Assembly: GCA_029267455.1 (NCBI GenBank)
Contig: JAJUIX010000045.1
Span: forward strand, 1 to 8,404
Direction: 5' to 3'
DNA from: Enteractinococcus sp.
GTDB taxonomy: Bacteria > Actinomycetota > Actinomycetes > Actinomycetales > Micrococcaceae
DNA: 8,404 bases
The stretch's first letter is position 1, and the number at the start of each line of letters is the position of its first letter. A model generated the notes under the pieces. The model was not told the DNA's origin. It saw only the letters and a list, made by a program, of their open reading frames with translations, and made no database searches. A program made the translations under genes and the position numbers. Of this stretch, positions 1 through 5,899 are shown in pieces.

Positions 1-566
1 AAACCGCCGCGTGCGGCGTACTCCCACTCGATTTCGGTCAACAATCTTCCACCTGCCCACCGCGCGTAGGCCAGAGCATCGCGGTGGGAAACATGCGTGA
101 CCGGATGATCGGGTCGGTCCAGTACTGACGTATCGTCTCCGAAGGGATATAGCCAGGTGGCACCCGGAGTCTGACGCCACCACGGCGTGGCCTGCACCGC
201 CGCGGTAGTGTCGCGCAAGTGGTCGGATAACAAGCCCTCAAACACTAGGGAATCGCCGTAGTGCTCAGCATCCGTGACATGTCCAGTGTCCTCGACGAAT
301 GCAGCAAACTGGGCGTTTGTAACGGTAGTTGGCGCAATCGCAAAGGGCTTGACGGTGACCTCGCGAACCGGCCCTTCGTAGTCTTCTGCATAGGCCTCTG
401 GGGCCTCGCTACCCATCAAAAACGTGCCGCCCCTGAGTCCGACAAGGCGCAATTCCTGCGGCGCCATACGGGCGAGTTCTTTCACGATGCCAACCGACTC
501 AGTAGGCTGTGGGGTGCTACGCGCTATCGGGCGATCACCGGGTTGGGGACTGCAGCAGTTTGTCAT
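1..566 (-). CDS. formylglycine-generating enzyme (sulfatase-modifying factor), N-terminal 188 residues, cut by window edge
   Basis: The encoded enzyme would convert the active-site cysteine of type I sulfatases to C-alpha-formylglycine, using oxygen and copper. The minus-strand frame is open from 566 to the left edge. It shows a typical FGE beginning: a core opening with GGTFLMGS (residues 46-53), then EGPVREV, TNAQFAAFV, HPVTHVSHRDALAYARWAGG and EWEYAARGG (180-188). The catalytic cysteines lie in the missing C-terminal part. I chose the ATG at 566 because a GGGAAG ribosome site precedes it and because the resulting start, MTNCCSP, resembles the Cys-Cys-x-Pro opening that I recall from actinobacterial FGEs. 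A GTG at codon 28 or the ATG at codon 34 (467) are alternatives. It is divergent from betC with 43 bp between the start codons, so its substrate is very probably BetC. Family identification is firm; the exact start is less so. Confidence 0.93.
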   Translation of the reverse strand, partial: MTNCCSPQPGDRPIARSTPQPTESVGIVKELARMAPQELRLVGLRGGTFLMGSEAPEAYAEDYEGPVREVTVKPFAIAPTTVTNAQFAAFVEDTGHVTDAEHYGDSLVFEGLLSDHLRDTTAAVQATPWWRQTPGATWLYPFGDDTSVLDRPDHPVTHVSHRDALAYARWAGGRLLTEIEWEYAARGG

Positions 567-609
567 CGAGCAAATCTTCCCATCGGATGTGCTGAAAGGT
601 AGGTCATCT
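567..609. promoter_or_regulatory. short divergent start region between FGE and betC
   Basis: Only 43 bp separate the two start codons, so the promoters must reach into the opposing coding regions. For betC, a TTGTCA at 560-565 lies 17 bp before a poor TCGGAT at 583-588. The ribosome site is GAAAGGTAGG at 594-603. For FGE, GGGAAG sits just upstream of its ATG on the minus strand. I saw no clear operator palindrome. The ribosome sites are well supported; the promoter is only a suggestion. Confidence 0.4.
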
Positions 610-2139
610 ATGAGACCGAACATTGTCATCGTGCAAGCGGATCAAATGGCTGCCCAAGCGTTGGGCGCGTATGGGGATGACGCTGCGCAAACACCCCACA
701 TTGATGCACTCGCCGAACACGGTGCGGTCTTTGATCGAGCTTATTGCAACACGCCGCTGTGTGCACCTTCGAGAGCGTCGATGATGACCGGCAGGCTGCC
801 ATCGGACGTGGGCTGCTATGACAACGGCGACGATTTCCCGGCTTCAATGCCTACCTTTGCACACCACCTACGCGCGGTGGGCTACCATACCGCGTTGATT
901 GGGCGCATGCATTTCATCGGCCCGGACCAACATCACGGTTTCGAAGAGCGGTTGACCACCGATGTGTATCCGGCCGATTTAGATATGGTGCCCGAGTGGG
1001 GTCGGCCCCTCGATCAGCGACTGCAGTGGTACCACACCGTCGACCCGGTCTTCACCGCGGGTCCTTCACAAGCCACCGCTCAACAGGACTTCGACGACGA
1101 AGTGGTATTCCACAGCCTGCGTTATCTCACTGACCGGGTACGGCATAACCAAGCAAGTGGCGACGATGCGCCATTTTTGATGGTGACAAGTTTTATCCAT
1201 CCGCATGACCCCTATGAGCCACCACAAGAACACTGGGATCGGTTCAGCGAAACCGCGATACCGGATCCACAATTTCCCGATCCTGCCGACCCTGCACAAG
1301 ATCCGCATAGCCACCGACTTCGAGTGATGAGCGGGTTCGACCAGCGCTCTCCGAGCCTCGAAGAAGTCCGGCGTGCTCGTCGCGCCTACTATGCAACCGT
1401 GAGTTATATTGATGACCACATCGGGCGAATCCGACGCCGCATCGAAGAACTCAACCTGGCAGATAACACCGTCATCATTGTGACGAGTGACCATGGCGAC
1501 ATGCTCGGCGAAAAGGGTCTGTGGTACAAAATGTCACCCTATGAGCGGTCCTCTCGGGTGCCCTTGATTATTGATGGACCGGACCACTTGGTACCGCAAG
1601 GACGATTTGCTCATCCGGTGTCTCTGATTGACCTGTTGCCCACGCTGCTTGAACTCTCCGAAGCACCCGGTAGTGATACGCCAGGGATGTCCTTATTGGA
1701 GGCAGCCAGGCGGGAACGAGATGGACACACGAAGCCCCAAGACCGCGACGTCTTGATCGAATATCTGGCAGAAGGTACCCACGCTCCACAATTGACGTTG
1801 ATACGGGGACAGTACAAATACGTGGTGTGTCCGGGTGACCCAGATCAGTTATTTGATCTCGAGCAAGATCCGCACGAGTTGCACAACGTGGCATCCGCGG
1901 AAGAATACGTCAATCTAGCTCAGGCGCTACGGATTGAGCTGGAATCGCGCTATGGCATAGAACAATTAACAAAAAATGTTTTGGAAAGTCAGAAGCGGCG
2001 ACGGTTGGTGGCGCACGCGTTGCAGCAGGGCACACGGCGTCCTTGGGACTTCATCCCGGATGCCGAACAGCGTTATGTCCGCGGGGACTTTTGGGGAGCG
2101 CTGGACTACGGTCAGATTCGGCTGCCCCAGGCCGACTGA
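610..2139 (+). CDS. betC: choline-sulfatase
   Basis: This cytoplasmic type I sulfatase (510 aa, the usual BetC length) should hydrolyse choline-O-sulfate to choline and sulfate, feeding glycine-betaine synthesis or sulfur supply. The start gives MRPNIVIVQADQ, where D11 and Q12 fit the metal-binding opening. The sulfatase signature follows as PLCAPSRASMMTGR, with Cys51 as the residue to be converted to formylglycine. Family blocks remembered from rhizobial BetC are all present: PTFAHHLRAVGYHTALIGRM, then GPDQHHGFEERLTTDVYPAD, HPHDPY, RRAYYATVSYIDD and TSDHGDMLGEKGLW (D294, H295 metal site). The choline-sulfatase C-terminal tail (ESQKRRRLV, RRPWDF) is also there. The ATG at 610 follows a GAAAGGTAGG ribosome site. 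The same frame is open up to 424, but that stretch lies over the FGE gene and is not family-like. No transporter or betA/betB gene is in view. Confidence 0.95.
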   Translation: MRPNIVIVQADQMAAQALGAYGDDAAQTPHIDALAEHGAVFDRAYCNTPLCAPSRASMMTGRLPSDVGCYDNGDDFPASMPTFAHHLRAVGYHTALIGRMHFIGPDQHHGFEERLTTDVYPADLDMVPEWGRPLDQRLQWYHTVDPVFTAGPSQATAQQDFDDEVVFHSLRYLTDRVRHNQASGDDAPFLMVTSFIHPHDPYEPPQEHWDRFSETAIPDPQFPDPADPAQDPHSHRLRVMSGFDQRSPSLEEVRRARRAYYATVSYIDDHIGRIRRRIEELNLADNTVIIVTSDHGDMLGEKGLWYKMSPYERSSRVPLIIDGPDHLVPQGRFAHPVSLIDLLPTLLELSEAPGSDTPGMSLLEAARRERDGHTKPQDRDVLIEYLAEGTHAPQLTLIRGQYKYVVCPGDPDQLFDLEQDPHELHNVASAEEYVNLAQALRIELESRYGIEQLTKNVLESQKRRRLVAHALQQGTRRPWDFIPDAEQRYVRGDFWGALDYGQIRLPQAD

Positions 2140-2214
2140 ACATACCTCTCGACCCCAGAGCCTGGCAGAATTACCTATGCTGGCCTTGCTGGTGAGCTCC
2201 GTATCAAACTGTGC
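2140..2214. other. intergenic gap between convergent genes
   Basis: This 75-bp gap separates the end of betC from the end of the leftward two-helix surface-protein gene. I looked for a bidirectional terminator here and found no convincing stem followed by a T-run on either strand. Confidence 0.5.
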
Positions 2215-2868
2215 TCAGTTGAGACAGTAGAGGCTTCGCTGTTGACCGCTTCCAGGACGATAGTCGACACTGACGACTTGTGGTTCTTGAGTCATCCACT
2301 GCGTACCGTTCGGACTGACATACGTGCCATAGACGCGCAGTTGTAACGTCTGCCGTCCGGTGGGTAGCTGAAGGTTGGACAGGTTTCTCATCAAGTAATT
2401 CGTTTGAGCTCCCACAGTGATGGAGAGGGTGTTGTTGTTTCCGGGGTTTCTGATCTCGATTCTGAATCGAGTCCCTGGGACGCTAGATGCCCAGGAAAGC
2501 CTGACGGTGTGAGCGCCTGCATCGCCAGCCCCCGGGCGATTTTGGCAAGATGGTGTGGTCGCGGGTAGACGCGTCGCAGGGGTGAGGGTCCCCGCGGCAT
2601 AGTCTGGGACTGTCCATGCAGCCGTGCTTGGCTCCGGTCTAGCAACAAATACGGCACCGCCGATTCCCACCACTGCGATCACGGCTGCAATGCTGCGTCT
2701 CCAAGGCTGAGTGGCACCGGTGCGTGATATCGAGTCACCATCTTTCTTGGTTCTGTTCCGGAAGGAAACGCTGCATGCTATGAGTATTGCCGCGAGACAA
2801 ATGGCGGAAGTTAGCAACAGCGGCCAGAAGGATGGGACAAGAGACGAAAGATTAGTCAACCACATCAT
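2215..2868 (-). CDS. two-helix membrane protein with SipW-type signal segment and beta-rich ectodomain
   Basis: I do not recognise a named family. The 217-aa protein has a first hydrophobic helix (about residues 10-32, SFWPLLLTSAICLAAILIA), then a basic polar linker. A second helix (about 56-73, SIAAVIAVVGIGGAVFVA) runs into TAAWTVPDYAAGTLTPA, which resembles the tail of SipW-dependent signals (AAW-D-E-x-A-x-G-x-F-x-AG). The ectodomain is rich in alternating beta pattern (VRLSWASSVPGTRFRIEIRN, QTLQLRVYGTYV, PQVVSVDYRP) and could be fibronectin-III-like. It has two cysteines, one after the signal and one four residues from the end region, that could pair. I chose ATG 2868 because AGGTAAGG lies just ahead; ATG 2865 is equivalent, and a start at 2973 has no ribosome site. 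It follows the TasA-like gene by about 110 bp, probably in one operon. A surface-assembly role is inferred. Confidence 0.7.
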   Translation of the reverse strand: MMWLTNLSSLVPSFWPLLLTSAICLAAILIACSVSFRNRTKKDGDSISRTGATQPWRRSIAAVIAVVGIGGAVFVARPEPSTAAWTVPDYAAGTLTPATRLPATTPSCQNRPGAGDAGAHTVRLSWASSVPGTRFRIEIRNPGNNNTLSITVGAQTNYLMRNLSNLQLPTGRQTLQLRVYGTYVSPNGTQWMTQEPQVVSVDYRPGSGQQRSLYCLN

Positions 2869-2978
2869 CGCCTTACCTGCCCCGATCCCGGTAGTTGTGC
2901 AGACGGTAGGAAGCTCTGGGTTGAAACACTGTCTGCATCTCCTTTCAAAATGCACGTGCAACGTTGGGAGCATGCTGT

Positions 2979-3554
2979 TTAGGTATCGAGCTCATCGGTC
3001 GCCTGGGCCCGGAATTGTGTGAGGAGCGTTGCCGTGGCGCCTGGTACGAGATTCTCGCTGGCGGTGAGTTGGAAGCATACGAAGACCGGTGTTCTGTCCT
3101 CAAGGGTAAAGTCTGGGACATTGGCGAGCTCCTCAGTGCCTGCTGCGAATGCTTCCGCATCGCATGTTGCATCATTTGTGTAAACATACGCAGGCGTAAT
3201 ATGAGCGGCATTGGCACCGGTGAGCTCAGTTTGGACTTCGACTTCGGCTTGATAAATCGAATAATCGGTCAGCTGTACTGCATATTCTGTATACGCTCGA
3301 CCAGTCGGCATAAGTTCATCAGCGTCGAATGCAAAGTTCAGGGTCGCGGCCTCTTCGGGGGTGGGGCTCTCCGTGAAGTTGGTGCCATCGGGTGACCCCT
3401 CAATGCCAAACTGCCCGGCGGTGAAGTTGCCGGTGGCCTCTTCTGAGTCATTCCAAGCGGCAATAGTCCCGGCTGCTCCGAATCCGAGCACGAGGCCGCC
3501 TGCCACAATGGCGCGAATTTTGGTGCTCCGTGATGAGGTAGTTGCGATAGCCAA
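2979..3554 (-). CDS. SipW-dependent-type secreted protein (TasA/camelysin-like)
   Basis: This 191-aa exported protein belongs by its signal to the class processed by the dedicated signal peptidase SipW. In Bacillus that class includes the matrix fibre protein TasA. The N-terminus shows RSTKIRAIVAGGLVLGFGAA (a basic flank, then a helix), followed by GTIAAWNDSEEATGNFTAG, the hallmark cleavage and post-cleavage motif. The mature part is acidic, beta-rich and has two cysteines (in ATCDAE and FVCFQL) that may form a disulfide. The start codon is TTG: an in-frame TAG lies two codons upstream, no ATG or GTG precedes the signal, and GGTGA (3562-3566) sits seven bases away. It leads an apparent two-gene leftward operon and is divergent from the aquaporin. 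Whether it forms fibres, binds a ligand or acts in adhesion cannot be read from the sequence. Confidence 0.82.
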   Translation of the reverse strand: MAIATTSSRSTKIRAIVAGGLVLGFGAAGTIAAWNDSEEATGNFTAGQFGIEGSPDGTNFTESPTPEEAATLNFAFDADELMPTGRAYTEYAVQLTDYSIYQAEVEVQTELTGANAAHITPAYVYTNDATCDAEAFAAGTEELANVPDFTLEDRTPVFVCFQLTASENLVPGATATLLTQFRAQATDELDT

Positions 3555-3570
3555 GGGCTATTCACCGGTG

Positions 3571-3600
3571 TCGCTGTACGATTGAAACGTTAAGTGTCAA
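3571..3600 (-). promoter_or_regulatory. candidate promoter of the SipW-type operon
   Basis: On the minus strand a perfect -35 hexamer TTGACA (3595-3600) is followed after 16 bp by TACAGC (3573-3578), a poor -10. Transcription would begin just before the GGTGA ribosome site of the TTG-initiated gene, leaving a very short leader. The strong -35 and weak -10 would fit a regulated promoter, but this is only a pattern match. Confidence 0.3.
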
Positions 3601-3642
3601 CTATATGTGTCGAGGGAAGTGAAGCAAAGAGTTCCAGGACCT

Positions 3643-3674
3643 ATGTTCTACAACTACTTGAGATCGTAGAACAT
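3643..3674. repeat. perfect 9-bp inverted repeat in divergent control region
   Basis: ATGTTCTAC (3643-3651) and GTAGAACAT (3666-3674) are perfect reverse complements separated by 14 bp, with centres 23 bp apart, about two helical turns. This spacing suits a dimeric or tetrameric regulator, or a stem-loop with a 14-nt loop if transcribed. A weaker related half-site, ATGTTGTGC, lies at 3719-3727. It sits between the divergent SipW-type operon and the aquaporin gene, so it could control either. No known regulator consensus is recognised. Confidence 0.5.
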
Positions 3675-3779
3675 CGTGAGCATCGAAGCAGACGGTTTAT
3701 GTCCACTTCCAACGTAGTATGTTGTGCTCGGGCAGTGTACGTGTCACTCCTGAGGTGCGATGGTGGGCGGTGTGTGGCA

Positions 3780-3812
3780 TATGATGTAAGCACAGCATTC
3801 CTTCGAGGAAAG
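3780..3812 (+). promoter_or_regulatory. candidate -10 and ribosome site of the aquaporin gene
   Basis: TATGAT at 3780-3785 matches the -10 consensus at five of six bases; no good -35 is seen 16-18 bp upstream. The ribosome site GAGGAAAG (3805-3812) lies nine bases before the ATG. The promoter half is a guess; the ribosome site is clear. Confidence 0.4.
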
Positions 3813-3821
3813 TAGTCAGGC

Positions 3822-4553
3822 ATGACAACCCAAATTGTTCCCACGATGGCTGCGCGTCTGTTTTCGGAAGCGCTTGGCACGTTTATTCTGGTCTTCGGTG
3901 GCGTAGGAACTGCTGTACTGGCAGGCTCCCACGTGGGATTTCACGGCATCGCTATCGCCTTTGGTCTCACGGTTGTCGTTGGGGCCTACGCCTTTGGTCC
4001 CGTCTCTGGCGGCCACTTCAATCCGGCGGTCACGTTAGGACTGGCTACTGCCGGTCGCTTTGCGTGGCGCGATGTCCCCGCCTATGTGGTCAGCCAGATC
4101 ATTGGTGGCCTGCTCGCCTCGACTCTGTTGTATCTGATCGCTACCGGTCGGGAAGGGGCAGACCTCGGCAATTTTGCCTCCAATGGTTATGGTGAAGCAT
4201 CCCCCGATGGTTACGGCTTGGTAGCGGTGATCCTCGTGGAGGTCATCCTCACGGCGGTGTTTTTATTCATCATTATCGGCACGACGTCTTCTCGGGCAAC
4301 GGTCAGCTTCGCACCGTTGGCGATCGGGCTGTCGTTGGCCTTGATCCACCTGATATCGATACCCGTCTCCAACACCTCGGTTAATCCGGCTCGATCTATT
4401 GCAGCAGCGGTTTACGGCGGGGGAGTATCGTTGGTGCAGCTGTGGGTTTTCCTTGTGTTCCCGGTCATTGGGGCCGTTCTCGCGGGGTTGTTGTTCCGTC
4501 CTCTGCTTGAAGGAGTTCAAGAGGCAGACTCAGCTCCGTTAGAAGAGCTATAG
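3822..4553 (+). CDS. aqpZ: aquaporin Z-type water channel
   Basis: This 243-aa inner-membrane channel should carry water across the cytoplasmic membrane, useful in osmotic adjustment. Six membrane helices and two half-helices are visible. Both NPA boxes are intact: HFNPAVT (N67-P68-A69) and SVNPARS (N188-P189-A190). The residues matching the E. coli AqpZ selectivity filter are present: F47 in AIAFGLTV, H176 in LIHLISIPV, T185 and R191. This points to a water channel rather than a glycerol facilitator, which has Gly and a wider filter. The AqpZ block FASNGYGE is also kept. Length is close to the family norm, with a slightly long acidic C-terminus (EADSAPLEEL). ATG 3822 has the ribosome site; ATG at codon 9 (MAARLFSEALG) matches the usual AqpZ beginning and is the alternative. 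It appears monocistronic. Confidence 0.95.
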   Translation: MTTQIVPTMAARLFSEALGTFILVFGGVGTAVLAGSHVGFHGIAIAFGLTVVVGAYAFGPVSGGHFNPAVTLGLATAGRFAWRDVPAYVVSQIIGGLLASTLLYLIATGREGADLGNFASNGYGEASPDGYGLVAVILVEVILTAVFLFIIIGTTSSRATVSFAPLAIGLSLALIHLISIPVSNTSVNPARSIAAAVYGGGVSLVQLWVFLVFPVIGAVLAGLLFRPLLEGVQEADSAPLEEL

Positions 4554-4786
4554 CCTACGTTTAACCCCCTTCTCCGAAACAACGTAGCTGCTGGGCCTAT
4601 GTCATGACACCGGTGGATTACTCTTTACGTGCTCCTATTGTGTCTTTCCAGGTCTTGATACCTTTTACCCGGCGCATTTATGTCTAGAATTGTGTTGGAT
4701 GTCTACACATCCCTTCTGCGATATCACTTCAATATCTCAGATACACACCACCACCTTGAGACCGTAAGAATTGTGAGCAATCTCCT
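4554..4786. other. 233-bp intergenic region with several dyads
   Basis: No gene is seen here. A weak stem, CTACGTT (4555-4561) with AACGTAG (4581-4587), could slow transcription after the aquaporin gene but lacks a T-run. Further on are the perfect palindrome TGTCATGACA (4600-4609) overlapping CACCGGTG (4608-4615), the dyad GGATGT-CTAC-ACATCC (4697-4712), and GATAT-N7-ATATC (4720-4736). A TAGAAT at 4685-4690 could be a -10 box for the next gene but has no good -35. The stretch is AT-richer than the flanking genes, as expected for a control region. Confidence 0.45.
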
Positions 4787-5887
4787 GTGACCTCATCACA
4801 TCATCACGTTGAAGAGCCCTCGTACACTCCACCCGCCCCTCCACCTCCGCCAGCGCCTAGGAAGCGCCGAAAGATGAGCAAGCCGCTGATGATTGGGATC
4901 TCGGCAGGAATCGTGCTGGCTTTGGGGATTGGAGGGGGCGCAGTAGCCTATTCCAGTAACTCCGAAAAGCTCGCGGAATATGAAGATGCGCGGGGTTTAT
5001 TATCCACATCGGCTGAGGCTGCCACAGACGTGCTTGACACCATCGGTGCGCTCGAGCCCGCCACGCAAGAGGAACTTGAAGAACAGATCGCAGCGGCCAA
5101 TTCGTTGTTGGAAGCCGATGCTCCCAGCGTGATGAGCTTTGACATTGATGATCGCACAAGCGAACTTGTGGACGGCAGATCAGCCATACGAACTCTCGTG
5201 ACGGATTTAGAAACGGCAACCGAAAGCAAAGAATCGTATAGTGCTGCAGTCGAAGACGGCGAGGAACTGCTGTCGAGTTCGGAAGAACTCCTGGAAAAAA
5301 CCCAAGACAAGATTCTTGACGAGGACGCTTACGAGAAACTCTCAGGTCATGTTGAAGAGCTCAAAAACGCGTTAGACGAAGAGCCAGATGAAACCAGCGC
5401 GGACTCTTTCGCCGAGCACGCAAGTGCTATCACCAGTGCTTCAGATGCGATCGATGGGAGCACTTCAGCGGTTTCGACCAGCCACGACGAATGGGTCGAA
5501 GCTGAGGAAGAAAAAGCCAACCGTGATCCTTCGAACTACAAGACCATTTCGGAACGCGATTGGCAACTCGTAGAGCGCGATCCAGACTCCTACGAAGGTG
5601 AAAAATATGTGCTCTATGGAGTTGTCACGCAGGCTGACGCCATGACTGGTGACGCGACGATCAGAGTCAATACCGGACCGGTCCAGCAATCGCGGCGATA
5701 TGAATATGACGTCAATACCATGGTGCTGGCAGGAGCCTCAGACGTCTTTTCAGACGTCGTCCAAGACGATCACGTCAAAATGTTGGTCGAAGTCAACGGC
5801 TCCTTAACCTATGACACGACCATTGGCGGGTCAGCTAGCGCAGTGATGGCACTTGCATACGATGTCGAGGTGATTGGCGAGTTCTAA
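4787..5887 (+). CDS. membrane-anchored protein with proline-rich N-terminus, acidic helical stalk and C-terminal domain; function unknown
   Basis: I do not recognise a named family. The 366-aa protein begins with a short cytoplasmic segment containing HHH and a proline run (about 15-24), then a basic patch RKRRK. One membrane helix follows (about 33-55, rich in Gly, Ala, Ile). The outside part is a long, very acidic, mostly helical stretch (about 57-245, many Glu-Glu-Leu and Ser-Ala runs; likely stalk or coiled coil). It ends in a compact beta-containing domain (about 250-366, from YKTISERDWQLVERDPDSYE through KYVLYGVVTQ to YDVEVIGEF). I recall similar tails, starting with I-S-E-R-x-W and Y-x-G-E-K, on other actinobacterial surface proteins of unknown role. 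GTG 4787 has no clear ribosome site. ATG 4874 (MSKPLM) has GGAAG ahead but would drop the proline segment. It converges on the dehydrogenase gene with a 12-bp gap. Confidence 0.75.
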   Translation: MTSSHHHVEEPSYTPPAPPPPPAPRKRRKMSKPLMIGISAGIVLALGIGGGAVAYSSNSEKLAEYEDARGLLSTSAEAATDVLDTIGALEPATQEELEEQIAAANSLLEADAPSVMSFDIDDRTSELVDGRSAIRTLVTDLETATESKESYSAAVEDGEELLSSSEELLEKTQDKILDEDAYEKLSGHVEELKNALDEEPDETSADSFAEHASAITSASDAIDGSTSAVSTSHDEWVEAEEEKANRDPSNYKTISERDWQLVERDPDSYEGEKYVLYGVVTQADAMTGDATIRVNTGPVQQSRRYEYDVNTMVLAGASDVFSDVVQDDHVKMLVEVNGSLTYDTTIGGSASAVMALAYDVEVIGEF

Positions 5888-5899
5888 CGCAGCCAGTCG

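Noticed and set aside
38..602. Short open frames on both strands over the FGE gene (38-241 minus, 261-602 plus)
   Set aside because: They are in other frames than the FGE, whose whole sequence matches family motifs; these are shadows.
424..609. Upstream extension of the sulfatase frame giving 62 more residues
   Set aside because: It overlaps the FGE start on the other strand, has no sulfatase-like sequence, and the ATG at 610 has a good ribosome site and the normal family beginning.
1066..1894. Minus-strand open frames inside betC
   Set aside because: Their translations are low-complexity or unlike any protein, and betC is intact across them.
2869..2973. Longer start (ATG 2973) for the two-helix surface protein
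   Set aside because: The additional 35 residues are not signal-like, there is no ribosome site at 2973, and AGGTAAGG marks the ATG at 2868.
3594..3815. Open frame of 73 codons ahead of the aquaporin gene
   Set aside because: No ribosome site, no recognisable features, rich in Cys and Arg as in random sequence, and it covers the likely promoter.
4555..4587. Possible intrinsic terminator after the aquaporin gene
   Set aside because: Seven-bp arms with a 19-base loop and no T-run; too weak to call a terminator.
5738..5758. Direct repeat of TCAGACGTC
   Set aside because: It lies inside a coding region, 12 bp apart and in frame, encoding two Ser-Asp-Val units; likely a minor protein-level repeat.
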